A DNA stretch of 64,000 nt from Symbiodinium natans (Eukaryota; Sar; Dinophyceae; Suessiales; Symbiodiniaceae). The notes beneath the pieces are model-generated. The model saw nothing but the letters and a program-made list of their open reading frames with translations. It searched no databases and was not told where the DNA came from. Below, in pieces: positions 20,445-32,080 of the stretch. Position 1 is the first letter of the stretch. Every line of letters starts with the position of its first letter. The stretch lies in the NCBI GenBank assembly GCA_905221605.1, contig CAJNDS010002093.1, positions 152,501 through 216,500 on the forward strand. Reading direction: 5' to 3'. The translations under genes and the position numbers were made by a program.

Positions 20445-21860
20445 TCACGGCTCTGCGATGATGGTGTTGCCATCCCTGGCAGGGACATGGAGCTCCTCGC
20501 CGTGGGTCTGGCCGGAGGCGCTGACAGGCCCCAGCTGGCTTGGCCAGGCGTCCGGGTCCCACTTGCCAAAGGCCTTGCGGCAGGCAGCGTCCAAGTTCAT
20601 GCCCGAGGAGGTCATGGCCATGGTGGAGCCGGTGATGCCCGAGCAGGCGGCCACGCAGTTGGCATCCTTGTCCGCACGGCCCACGATGTTCACGCACGAG
20701 TTGCTGGCCAGGGAGAAGAAGCGGACGGACAGGCTCAGCACGGCGAGGATGCCTGTGATGTCCACCGCGCAAACGCGGCCCTCGGTTTCCACGACTCCTG
20801 GGGTGCAGTGGATGGTGGTGTCCGCCAAGATGATGGCAAACCTCATGACGAAGGTGGCACCCAAGTCCAGCTGGGCCACGCACCTGGCAACTGCACCGTA
20901 CACGGCATCGTTCGCCACCGCCGGTGGCACTGGCAGAGTGCTCACGTCGACGCCGGCCTTCTTGAGATACTGGTACACACTCTTCGAGACCTGCTTCTTC
21001 TGCTTGGTGATCTTACCTGTCGTAGCAGCAGAAACCACGGCGTCGATCTTGGCTTCTGGGGTCAGCTTGCCGGCCTTGACGCCTTTGTTGCAGATCAGGT
21101 CGGCGGAGAGAGTCGACTGCATCAGCACAGAAAGGCCGCCTGTGAAAGCGCCGATGTTCGCGGCGCAATTCGCAGGGACGTTCAGTGAGCCCGAGCACGT
21201 AGAGATGGAGGAGGCGATCACACCCATGCCAAGCTCCACCGACAGTAGGATGCCGAAGATGCCGGAGGCGCACGTCTCCCGCTCGTCGTTCCTCACCGGG
21301 CGCTTCTTGACAGCCTGGATCCTGTCAAAGTCGCAGGCCACCGTGGAGAACTTGATGAACGTGCCCGTCAGCATCACGCGTGCCACGGCTTGGGCCACGT
21401 CGATCACGCACAGCACCTGGCCGGCTGCCGGGCTGATGTGGGCGAGGCCGACCGTCGGCAGCTCTTTGGACGCATCCAGCTCTGACTCGAGCGTGTGCCA
21501 GGCTTCCCCGCCAACGCCTTCCAAGAACTCCGTGGACTTGGCACCCACCGGCAGGCCCAGCTTGGGCGCCACGGCGAAGACCATGAGACCCAGTGCCGCC
21601 ACGCCGGCCGCGCGCCGCGCCCAGCGCCGCGCGAACTCCGGCGCCCCCAGCTGCGCCTCTGATGAAGGGGCCCTTGAAAACATGATAGAAACATCTATAA
21701 TATGATATAGATACACTGCGGACTATATGCACCTACTGCGACGGCCCACCTCGCGAGCAGGCGTCCTGGAGTCCACGAGCTGCTCCTCCTCCGCAGGGTT
21801 GGCCTCATTGTCCTGCAAAGATGCGGCGAGGTCCTGGCTCTCGGACTCACGGCCGGCCAT
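20445..21860 (-). CDS. Tandem cysteine-helix membrane protein, copy 1 (exons 21750..21860, 20445..21656)
   Basis: Two exons: 37 codons from ATG 21860, then 403 codons plus stop, joined by a 93-nt intron (GAG|GTGGGCC ... CATCAGAG|GCG), phase 0; predicted 440 residues. This acceptor was preferred over an upstream CAAG because units 2 and 4 have indels between the two that would shift frame, while both exon lengths stay constant. Residues 1-37 are acidic; about 53-70 is a hydrophobic helix (signal anchor). Then come two homologous modules (cysteines 120/145/166/191/201/226 and 296/321/333/358/371/397), each of three ~24-residue helices bracketed by cysteines, a lysine-rich linker (about 228-290) and a polar tail. 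A likely trans-splice acceptor GCGTCAG lies about 22 nt before the ATG. Function unknown. Confidence 0.85.
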
Positions 21861-22856
21861 GTTCGCGGAGGCGGGGCTGGGACTGACGCGGTGTGGGCAA
21901 CACTAAACAAGCGGCTCGCGCAGCGACGAAGTCGACATGTCATCTAACACCCAAGTCTTTGTGCATTGTGCTACATCAGTTCCCCTCATCCACCGTTTTC
22001 TGGGGGTCTCTGTGTTATCATAGTGTACCACAAGTCCTAAGGGCCCTGAACAGCCCAGGCGACCTGAACCTCCAAAAGCTAAAAAGCCTTTGAGACGCCC
22101 CCTGACCCCGGTTTCTCAGTGTGCGGCCGGACTGAGGGGCATGACTCGCGGAATCCTGGACTGGTACTTGGCTTGAGCGCAGGTTTCTGAAAACAAGCTA
22201 TAGGCGAAGAGAAGCCCCGCTCTAGCTACTATCGTAAACTTCCTCACCCTAAACCCTAAACCCTGCAGATCGGGTGTCGAGGTCTTGTCGAGATGACAAG
22301 GTTCATAGGCCTTACATGCTCTTTTGCCTCGTAGGGTTGTGAGAGTTCTGCGTTTGGGGGCTTCACAGGCCTAAGCCCCAAAAACCCTATACAACCCGAA
22401 ACCCTAGACGCTAAACCCTAGACGCTAAACCCTAAACCCCAAAACCCGATAAAACCCCAAGCCGACCAAGGAACCCAAGAGCTTCCAAACCCCAAACTTT
22501 CTGGGGCACTCGGGCCTATTTGGGGGGGGTTGGGGGGTGTAGAGATCTAGGGCCTATTCAAACTCTTCAGGCCCTGAACCCTAGACCCCAAGCCCTAAAC
22601 CCTAACCCCCAAACCCCAAAACCCCAAAACCCCAAAACACCAAAACCCCAAAACCCCAAAACCCCTAAACCCCTAAACCCCTAAACCCCTAAACCCCTAA
22701 ACCCCTAAACCCCTAAACCCCTAAAGCCCTAAACCCTGAACCCCTAAACCCCTAAACCCCTAATGTCTGTAATGGACCCTTTCAAAGAACTTAGGGGACT
22801 GCACGGGCCATGCCAGGCATCTGCCAGGGAGCCCTTTAGGAACACAACCTCTGCTA

Positions 22857-23015
22857 CTGTTTGCTTAAGAACCCCTCTACACCCTAAACCCAAACCCCAA
22901 ACCCTAAACCTTAAACAATAAACCTAGACCCTAACCACCTCCCACCAAAAAACATACATTGCCCTTATGAGGAAGAAGATTTTGAGTTTTTGGCATTTGG
23001 GGCAGAAACCACTCA
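22857..23015. mobile_element. MITE family C in tandem unit 2, interrupted by CCCTAAA-type repeats
   Basis: Starts TGTTTGCTTAAGAACCCC like other family C copies, then about 65 bp of CCCTAAACC-type sequence, then the family C interior (ACATTGCCCTTATGAGG, compare 47600). Absent from units 1 and 4 at the equivalent place. Confidence 0.55.
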
Positions 23016-23817
23016 CAAAAACAAAAGCATGCTCGTGTGTTGGGGGCCGTAATACCCGTCATGTATGCCAGGAACTGCCGTATAGTATAGTCACATGCTG
23101 AAGGTTGCTGAAACACAACTTGACAAGGCAACCGTTGAGCCAGCTTGTCGCAGCTCCTCGTCAGGCAGCGGCTGACCTCGGAGCAGGCAGAGGCACGAGC
23201 GACGACTGAGTGCAGCCACCCCCCAGATCTGCTGCTGGGCATGGCGCTCTGTTTCTCATTGTCGTGGACGATGGGATCAAGGCACAGGCACAGAGCACAT
23301 GGCCGTGACTACATTTAGAGACCGCAAACCATGCTCTGCTTCCGAATTGTCAAAACCGACTGAGCTCTCAAAGCATCAGCCTGCATGAGCCTGCCGAGCC
23401 GTTATGGATCGACTGGGGAGGGAGCGGGCGCGTCACCTGGAGGATCGGGAGACTTTGGTTAAGGTAGGGTCAGCGCCCAAACTCCTACTTTCAGAGGCTC
23501 CTGAGTCTCGATCCTCCATAGCAGTGCACCAGGAAGACGATCGAGGCATCTGCGAGCCTTCTCGGCATCTCAGAGCCTTCGCGGCTGTCGCGCAGAGCTG
23601 TGCCCGTGCCCGCGACTGCCACTCTCTGCACAATGGCCTGTGACCAGAGGCTGTTGAGAAATGACAAGCCGATGGGGTCGCACAGCGCCGCGAAAAAGCT
23701 GTCTGTAAAATTCGTCAAGGTCGTGTATGGAAAACACAAGGATCACGAAAACTAAAAATACCTTGCCACATTGGGGAAGCCCTCTTGTCGGCCCAATTTT
23801 GTGTCTTCACGGCATCT

Positions 23818-25226
23818 TCATGGCTCTGCGATGATGGTGTTGCCATCCCTGGCAGGGACATGGAGCTCCTCGCCGTGGGTCTGGCCAGAGGCGCTGACAG
23901 GCCCCAGCTGGCTTGGCCAGGCGTCCGGGTCCCACTTGCCGAAGGCCTTGCGGCAGGCAGCGTCCAAGTTCATGCCCGAGGAGGTCATGGCCATGGTGGA
24001 GCCGGTGATGCCCGAGCAGGCGGCCACGCAGTTGGCATCCTTGTCCGCACGGCCCACGATGTTCACGCACGAGTTGCTGGCCAGGGAGAAGAAGCGGACA
24101 GACAGGCTCAGCACGGCGAGGATGCCTGTGATGTCCACCGCGCAAACGCGGCCCTCGGTTTCGACGACTCCTGGGGTGCAGTGGATGGTGGTGTCCGCCA
24201 AGATGATGGCAAACCTCATGACGAAGGTGGCACCCAAGTCCAGCTGGGCCACGCACCTGGCAACTGCACCGTACACGGCATCGTTCGCCACCGCCGGTGG
24301 CACTGGCAGAGTGCTCACGTCGACGCCGGCCTTCTTGAGATAGTTGTACACACTCTTCGAGACCTGCTTCTTCTGCTTGGTGATCTTACCTGTCGTAGCA
24401 GCCGAAACCACGGCATCGATCTTGGCTTCTGGGGTCAGCTTGCCGGCCTTGACGCCTTTGTTGCAGATCAGGTCGGCGGAGAGAGTCGACTGCATCAGCA
24501 CAGAAAGGCCGCCTGTGAAAGCGCCGATGTTCGCGGCGCAATTCGCAGGGACGTTCAGTGAGCCCGAGCACGTAGAGATGGAGGAGGCGATCACACCCAT
24601 GCCAAGCTCCACCGACAGTAGGATGCCGAAGATGCCGGAGGCGCACGTCTCCCGCTCGTCGTTCCTCACCGGGCGCTTCTTGACAGCCTGGATCCTGTCA
24701 AAGTCGCAGGCCACCGTCGAGAACTTGATGAACGTGCCCGTCAGCATCACGCGTGCCACGGCTTGGGCCACGTCGATCACGCACAGCACCTGGCCGGCTG
24801 CCGGGCTGATGTGGGCGAGCCCGACCGTCGGCAGCTCCTTGGACGCATCCAGCTCTGACTCGAGCGTGTGCCAGGCTTCCCCTCCAACGCCTTCCAAGAA
24901 CTCCGTGGACTTGGCACCCACCGGCAGGCCCAGCTTGGGCGCCACGGCGAAGACCATGAGACCCAGTGCCGCCACGCCGGCCGCGCGCCGCGCCCAGCGC
25001 CGCGCGAACTCCGGCGCCCCCAGCTGCGCCTCTGATGAAGGGGCCAAAACATGATAGAAACATCTATATGATATAGATACACTGCGGACTATATGCACCT
25101 ACTGCGACGGCCCACCTCGCGAGCAGGCGTCCTGGAGTCCACGAGCTGCTCCTCCTCCGCAGGGGTGGCCTCATTGTCCTGCAAAGATGCGGCGAGGTCC
25201 TGGCTCTCGGACTCACGGCCGGCCAT
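23818..25226 (-). CDS. Tandem cysteine-helix membrane protein, copy 2 (exons 25116..25226, 23818..25029)
   Basis: Same structure as copy 1: 111-nt and 1212-nt exons, 86-nt intron. The intron has lost five to seven bases (CAAGG region) next to its 3' end, removing the upstream AG but not the conserved CATCAGAG|GCG acceptor. Residue differences from copy 1 are few: T for N at 21 and N for Q at 266. All cysteines are kept, and there is no stop or frameshift, so it is presumed functional. The stop codon context is GAGCCATGA instead of GAGCCGTGA. Confidence 0.85.
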
Positions 25227-26145
25227 GTTCGCGGAGGCGGGGCTGGGACTGACGCGGTGTGGGCAACGCTATACAAGCGGCTCGCGCAGCGACGAAGTCG
25301 ACATGCCATCCAACACCCAAGTCTTTGTGCATTGTGCTACATCAGTGCCCCTCATCCACCGTTTTCTGGGGGTCTCTGTGTTATCATAGTGTACCACAAG
25401 TCCTAAGGGCCCTGAACAGCCCAGGCGACATGAACCTCCAAAAGCTAAAAAGCCTTTGAGACGCCCCCTGATCCCAGTTTCTCAGTGTGCGGCCGGACTG
25501 AGGGGCATGACTCGCGGAATCCTGGACTGGTACTTGGCTTGAGCGCAGCTTTCTGAAACAAGCTATAGGCGAAGAGAAGCCCCACTCTAGCTACTATCAT
25601 AAACTTCCTCGCCCCTAAACTCTAAACCCTGCAGATCGGGTGTAGAGGTCTTATCGAGATGACAAGGTTCATAGGCCTTACATGCTCTTTTGCCTCGTAG
25701 GGTTGTGAGAGTTCTGCGTCTGGGGGCTTCACAGGCCTAGGCCCCAAAAACCCTATATAACCCTAAACCCTAAACCCTAGACGCTAAACCCTAAACCCCA
25801 AAACCCTATAAAACCCCAAGCCGACCAAGGAACCCAAGAGCTTCCAACCCCCAAACTTTCTGGGGCACTCGGGCCTATTTGGGGGGGTTGGGGGGTTTAG
25901 AGATCTAGGGCCTATTCAAACTCTTCAGGCCCTGAACCCTAGACCCCAAACCCTAAACCCCTAAACCCCTAAACCCCTAAACCCCTAAACCCCTAAACCC
26001 CTAAACCCCTAAACCCCTAAACCCTGAACCCCTAAACCCCTAAACCCCTAATGTCTGTAATGGACCCTTTCAAAGAACTTAGGGGACGGCACGGGCCATG
26101 CCAGGCATCTGCCAGGGAGCCCTTTAGGAACACAACCTCTGCTAC

Positions 26146-26305
26146 TGTTTGCTTAAGAACCCCTCTACACCCTAAACCCAAACCCAAAACCCTAAACCTT
26201 AAACAATAAACCCTAGACCCTAACCACCTCCCACCAAAAAACATACATTGCCCTTATGAGGAAGAAGATTTTGAGTTTTTGGCATTTGGGGCAGAAACCA
26301 CTCAC
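26146..26305. mobile_element. MITE family C in tandem unit 3
   Basis: Near-identical to the copy in unit 2, including the internal CCCTAAACCC stretch, so the insertion predates the duplication that produced units 2 and 3. Confidence 0.55.
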
Positions 26306-27103
26306 AAAAACAAAAGCATGCTCGTGTGTTGGGGGCCGTAATACCCGTCATGTATGCCAGGAACTGCCGTATAGTATAGTCACATGCTGAAGGTTGCTGA
26401 AACACAACTTGACAAGGCAACCGTTGAGCCAGCCCGTCGCAGCTCCTCGTCAGGCAGCGGCTGACCTCGGAGCAGGCAGAGGCACGAGCGACGACTGAGT
26501 GCAGCCACCCCCCAGATCTGCTGCTGGGCATGGCGCTCTGTTTCTCATTGTCGTGGACGATGGGAGCAAGGCACAGGCACAGAGCACATGGCCGTGACTA
26601 CATTTAGAGACCGCAAACCATGCTCTGCTTCCGAATTGTCAAAACCGACTGAGCTCTCAAAGCATCAGCCTGCATGAGCCTGCCGAGCCGTTATGGATCG
26701 ACTGGGGAGGGAGCGGGCGCGTCACTTGGAGGATCGGGAGACTTTGGTTAAGGTAGGGTCAGCGCCCAAACTCCTACTTTCAGAGGCTCCTGAGTCTCGA
26801 TCCTCCATAGCAGTGCACCAGGAAGACGATCGAGGCATCTGCGAGCCTTCTCGGCATCTCAGAGCCTTCGCGGCTGTCGCGCAGAGCTGTGCCCGTGCCC
26901 GCGACTGCCACTCTCTGCACAATGGCCTGTGACCAGAGGCTGTTGAGAAATGACAAGCCGATGGGGTCGCACAGCGCCGCGAAAAAGCTGTCTGTAAAAT
27001 TTGCCAGCATTGTGCATGCAAAACGCATCACGAAAAGTAGAATACTTTGCCACATTGGAAGCCCTCTTGTCGGCCCATGCAGCTTCGTCTCTTCACGGCA
27101 TCT

Positions 27104-28516
27104 TCACGGCTCTGCGATGATGGTGTTGCCATCCCTGGCAGGGACATGGAGCTCCTCGCCGTGGGTCTGGCCGGAGGCGCTGACAGGCCCCAGCTGGCTT
27201 GGCCAGGCGTCCGGGTCCCACTTGCCAAAGGCCTTGCGGCATGCAGCGTCCAAGTTCATGCCCGAGGAGGTCATGGCCATGGTGGAGCCGGTGATGCCCG
27301 AGCAGGCGGCCACGCAGTTGGCGTCCTTGTCCGCACGGCCCACGATGTTCACGCACGAGTTGCTGGCCAGGGAGAAGAAGCGGACAGACAGGCTCAACAC
27401 GGCGAGGATGCCTGTGATGTCCACCGCGCAAACGCGGCCCTCGGTTTCGACGACTCCTGGGGTGCAGTGGATGGTGGTGTCCGCCAAGATGATGGCAAAC
27501 CTCATGACGAAGGTGGCACCCAAGTCCAGCTGGGCCACGCACCTGGCAACTGCACCGTACACGGCATCGTTCGCCACCGCCGGTGGCACTGGCAAAGTGC
27601 TCACGTCGACGCCGGCCTTCTTGAGATACTGGTACACACTCTTCGAGACCTGCTTCTTCTGCTTGGTGATCTTACCTGTCGTAGCAGCAGAAACCATGGC
27701 GTCGATCTTGGCTTCTGGGGTCAGCTTGCCGGCCTTGACGCCTTTGTTGCAGATCAGGTCGGCGGAGAGAGTCGATTGCATCAGCACAGAAAGGCCGCCT
27801 GTGAAAGCGCCGATGTTCGCGGCGCAATTCGCAGGGACGTTCAGTGAGCCCGAGCACGTAGAGATGGAGGAGGCGATCACACCCATGCCAAGCTCCACCG
27901 ACAGTAGGATGCCGAAGATGCCGGAGGCGCACGTCTCCCGCTCGTCGTTCCTCACCGGGCGCTTCTTGACAGCCTGGATCCTGTCAAAGTCGCAGGCCAC
28001 CGTGGAGAACTTGATGAACGTGCCCGTCAGCATCACGCGTGCCACGGCTTGGGCCACGTCGATCACGCACAGCACCTGGCCGGCTGCCGGGCTGATGTGG
28101 GCGAGCCCGACCGTCGGCAGCTCCTTGGACGCATCCAGCTCTGACTCGAGCGTGTGCCAGGCTTCCCCGCCAACGCCTTCCAAGAACTCCGTGGACTTGG
28201 CACCCACCGGCAGGCCCAGCTTGGGCGCCACGGCGAAGACCATGAGACCCAGTGCCGCCACGCCGGCCGCGCGCCGCGCCCAGCGCCGCGCGAACTCCGG
28301 CGCCCCCAGCTGCGCCTCTGATGAAGGGGCCCTTGAAAACATGATAGAAACATCTATATGATATAGATACACTGCGGACTATATGCACCTACTGCGACGG
28401 CCCACCTCGCGAGCAGGCGTCCTGGAGTCCACGAGCTGCTCCTCCTCCGCAGGGTTGGCCTCATTGTCCTGCAAAGATGCGGCGAGGTCCTGGATCTCGG
28501 ACTCACGGCCGGCCAT
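27104..28516 (-). CDS. Tandem cysteine-helix membrane protein, copy 3 (exons 28406..28516, 27104..28315)
   Basis: Exons 111 and 1212 nt, intron 90 nt, intact 440-residue frame. Differs from copy 1 at residue 8 (I for S) and 244 (M for V). Upstream of the ATG a 12-13 bp duplication (CTGGGACACTGCTGGGACT) has lengthened the 5' leader relative to copies 1 and 2. Cysteine pattern and both modules unchanged. Confidence 0.85.
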
Positions 28517-30326
28517 GTTCGCGGAGGCGGGGCTGGGACACTGCTGGGACTGACGCGGTGTGGGCAACACTAAACAAGCGGCTCGCGCAGCGACGAAGTC
28601 GACATGTCATCCAACACCCAAGTCTTTGTGCATTGTGCTACATCAGTGCCCCTCATCCACCGTTTTCTGGGGGTCTCTGTGTTATCATAGTGTACCACAA
28701 GTCCTAAGGGCCCTGAACAGCCCAGGCGACATGAACCTCCAAAAGCTAAAAAGCCTTTGAGACGCCCCCTGACCCCAGTTTCTCAGTGTGCGGCCGGACT
28801 GAGGGGCATGACTCGCGGAATCCTGGACTGGTACTTGGCTTGAGCGCAGGTTTCTGAAAACAAGCTATAGGCGAAGAGAAGCCCCACTCTAGCTACTATC
28901 GTAAACTTCCTCACCCCTAAACCCTAAACCCTGCAGATCGGGTGTAGAGGTCTTATCGAGATGACAAGGTTCATAGGCCTTACATGCTCTTTTGCCTCGT
29001 AGGGTTGTGAGAGTTCTGCGTTTGGGGGCTTCACAGGCCTAAGCCCCAAAAACCCTATACAACCCGAAACCCTAGACGCTAAACCCTAAACCCCAAAACC
29101 CTATAAAACCCCAAGCCGACCAAGGAACCCAAGAGCTTCCAAACCCTAAACTTTCTGGGGCACTCGGGCCTATTTGGGGGGGGTTGGGGGGTGTAGAGAT
29201 CTAGGGCCTATTCAAACTCTTCAGGCCCTGAACCCTAGACCCCAAACCCTAAACCCTAAACCCTAACCCCTAAACCCCTAAACCCCCAAAACCCTAAACC
29301 CTAAACCCCTAAACCCCTAAACCCCTAAACCCTAAACCCCTAAACCCCTAAACCCCTAAACCCCTCATGTCTTTAATGGACCCTTTCAAAGAACTCAGGG
29401 GACTGCACGGGCCATGCCAGGCATCTGCCAGGGAGCCCTTTAGGGACACATGTGTTGGGCGAAAGAAGCTGATGGGTTCCACCCTGAGCCCCATGGAGCC
29501 CTGAACTTAGCAGACGTCTGAATAGTACGAGTAGACCAAGCTCAACCCGTACAGCACGATTCTTCCACCAGGCCGTAATACCCGTCATGTATGCCAGGAA
29601 CTGCCGTATAGTGTAGTCACATGCCGAAGGTTGCTGAAACACAACTTGACAAGGCAACCCTTAAAACCAGCCTGCCGCAGCTCCTCGTCAGGCAGCGGCT
29701 GACCTCGGAGCAGGCAGAGGCACGAGCGACGACTGAGCGCAGCCACCCCCCAGATCTGCTGCTGGGCAAGGGCGCTCTGTTCCTCCTTGCCGCGGACGAT
29801 GGGATCAAGGCACAGAGCGCATGGCCGTGACTGCATTTAGAGACCGCAAACCATGCTCTGCTTCCGAATTGTCAAAACCGACTGAGCTCTCAAAGCATCA
29901 GCCTGCAGGAGCCTGCCGAGCCGTTATGGATCGACTGGGGAGGGAGCGGGCGCGTCACTTGGAGGATCGGGAGACTTTGGTTAAGGTAGGGTCAGAGCCC
30001 AAACTCCTACTTTCAGAGGCTCCTGAGTCTCGATCCTCCATAGCAGTGCACCAGGAAGACGATCGAGGCATCTGCGAGCCTTCTCGGCATCTCAGAGCCT
30101 TCGCGGCTGTCGCGCAGAGCTGTGCCCGTGCCCGCGACTGCCACTCTCTGCACAATGGCCTGTGACCAGGGGCTGTTGAGAAATGACAAGCCGATGGGGT
30201 CGCACAGCGCCGCGAAGAAGCCGTCTGTAAAATTCGTCAAGGTCGTGTATGGAAAACACAAGGATCACGAAAACTAAAATACCTTGCCACATTGGAAGCA
30301 CGCTTTTCGGCCCATGCAGCTTCGTC

Positions 30327-31769
30327 TCACGGCTCTGCGATGATGGTGTTGCCATCCCTGGCAGGGACATGGAGCTCCTCGCCGTGGGTCTGGCCGGAGG
30401 CGCTGACAGGCCCCAGCTGGCTTGGCCAGGCGTCCGGGTCCCACTTGCCAAAGGCCTTGCGGCAGGCAGCGTCCAAGTTCATGCCCGAGGAGGTCATGGC
30501 CATGGTGGAGCCGGTGATGCCCGAGCAAGCGGCCACGCAGTTGGCGTCCTTGTCCGCACGGCCCACGATGTTCACGCACGAGTTGCTGGCCAGGGAGAAG
30601 AAGCGGACGGACAGGCTCAGCACGGCGAGGATGCCTGTGATGTCCACAGCGCAAACGCGGCCCTCGGTTTCCACGACTCCTGGGGTGCAGTGGATGGTGG
30701 TGTCCGCCAAGATGATGGCAAACCTCATGACGAAGGTGGCACCCAAGTCCAGCTGGGCCACGCACCTGGCAACTGCACCGTACACGGCGTCGTTCGCCAC
30801 CGCCGGTGGCACTGGCAGAGTGCTCACGTCGACGCCGGCCTTCTTGAGATACTGGTACACACTCTTCGAGACCTGCTTCTTCTGCTTGGTGATCTTACCT
30901 GTCGTAGCAGCAGAAACCACGGCGTCGATCTTGGCTTCTGGGGTCAGCTTGCCGGCCTTGACGCCTTTGTTGCAGATCAGGTCGGCGGAGAGAGTCGATT
31001 GCATCAGCACAGAAAGGCCGCCTGTGAAAGCGCCGATGTTCGCTGCGCAATTCGCAGGGACGTTCAGTGAGCCCGAGCACGTAGAGATGGAGGAGGCGAT
31101 CACACCCATGCCAAGCTCCACCGACAGTAGGATGCCGAAGATGCCGGAGGCGCACGTCTCCCGCTCGTCGTTCCTCACCGGGCGCTTCTTGACAGCCTGG
31201 ATCCTGTCAAAGTCGCAGGCCACCGTCGAGAACTTGATGAACGTGCCCGTCAGCATCACGCGCGCCACGGCTTGGGCCACGTCGATCACGCACAGCACCT
31301 GGCCGGCTGCCGGACTGATGTGGGCGAGGCCGACCGTCGGCAGCTCCTTGGACGCATCCAGCTCTGACTCGAGCGTATGCCAAGCATCCCCACCAACGCC
31401 TTCCAAGAACTCCGTGGACTTGGCACCCACCGGCAGGCCCAGCTTGGGCGCCACGGCGAAGACCATGAGACCCAGTGCCGCCACGCCGGCCGCGCGCCGC
31501 GCCCAGCGCCGCGCGAACTCCGGCGCCCCCAGCTGCGCCTCTGATGAAGGCCCGGGGCCATTGAAAAAATGATAGGAACATCTAGTATAGATACGCTGAC
31601 GACCATATGCTGCATGTAAAGATGTGTAAAAAAACCACCTATACTGCAACGGGCCCACCTCGCGAGCAGGTGTCCTCGAGTCCACGAGCTGCTCCTCCTC
31701 CGCAGGGGTGGCCTCATTGTCCTGCAACGATGCAGCGAGGTCCTGGCTCTCGGACTCACGGCCGGCCAT
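30327..31769 (-). CDS. Tandem cysteine-helix membrane protein, copy 4 (exons 31659..31769, 30327..31538)
   Basis: Exons again 111 and 1212 nt. The intron is longest here (120 nt, with a T-run and a CCCGGG insertion) and happens to be open in frame, so unspliced RNA would encode a protein of similar kind with an extra 40 residues. The conserved GAG|GT and CATCAGAG|G boundaries are intact. Residue differences from copy 1: T for N at 21, D for E at 88. The 5' flank is more diverged than between units 1-3, marking this as the outermost unit. Confidence 0.85.
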   Translation of the reverse strand: MAGRESESQDLAASLQDNEATPAEEEQLVDSRTPAREVGPLQYRWFFYTSLHAAYGRQRIYTRCSYHFFNGPGPSSEAQLGAPEFARRWARRAAGVAALGLMVFAVAPKLGLPVGAKSTEFLEGVGGDAWHTLESELDASKELPTVGLAHISPAAGQVLCVIDVAQAVARVMLTGTFIKFSTVACDFDRIQAVKKRPVRNDERETCASGIFGILLSVELGMGVIASSISTCSGSLNVPANCAANIGAFTGGLSVLMQSTLSADLICNKGVKAGKLTPEAKIDAVVSAATTGKITKQKKQVSKSVYQYLKKAGVDVSTLPVPPAVANDAVYGAVARCVAQLDLGATFVMRFAIILADTTIHCTPGVVETEGRVCAVDITGILAVLSLSVRFFSLASNSCVNIVGRADKDANCVAACSGITGSTMAMTSSGMNLDAACRKAFGKWDPDAWPSQLGPVSASGQTHGEELHVPARDGNTIIAEP

Positions 31770-31999
31770 GTTCGCGGAGGCGGGCTGACAGGGTGTGGGC
31801 AACGCTAAACAAGCGGCTCGCGATGGCTCGCGCATAGACGAAGTGCCATCCAACACCCAAGTCCGTGTGGGGGGTGGGGGGACATTGCTCTACATTAAAG
31901 GGCACTTTATCCTTTCCTGAAAGTTTCCTGTTATCGCAGCATACCACACTTCGTAAGTTCGTAAGGGCCCCTGATTTAGAACACCCCCAGTGACATTCA

Positions 32000-32080
32000 C
32001 CCTAAACCCTAAATCCTAAACCCTAAACCCTAAACCCTAAACCCTAAACCCTAAACCCTAAACCCTAAACCCTAAACCCT
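32000..32080 (-). repeat. CCCTAAA array inserted in unit 4 flank
   Basis: About 11 CCCTAAA units. Sister units read GACATGAACCTCCAAAAGC without interruption at about 22062-22080, 25428-25446 and 28730-28748; unit 4 reads GACATTCACC, then the array, then CTCCAAAGC. The array is therefore an insertion between the two halves of ACC|TCC. Confidence 0.9.

Noticed and set aside
20410-21705. Long open frame on the plus strand opposite tandem gene copy 1 (also opposite copies 2-4, up to 490 codons)
   Set aside because: Antisense shadow of a GC3-rich gene. The minus frame has the duplicated cysteine modules, conserved exon boundaries and conservative substitutions between copies; the plus frame has none of these.
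21661-21716. Start of the tandem protein at the in-frame ATG just upstream of exon 2 (MFSRAPSS)
   Set aside because: This ATG is out of frame or lost in other copies, whereas the 37-codon exon 1 is conserved in length and sequence in all four.
31539-31658. Copy 4 as a 509-residue intron-less gene starting upstream of the exon 1 ATG
   Set aside because: The same interval in copies 1-3 contains stops and indels, while donor and acceptor are conserved in all four; the open intron in copy 4 is most simply chance.
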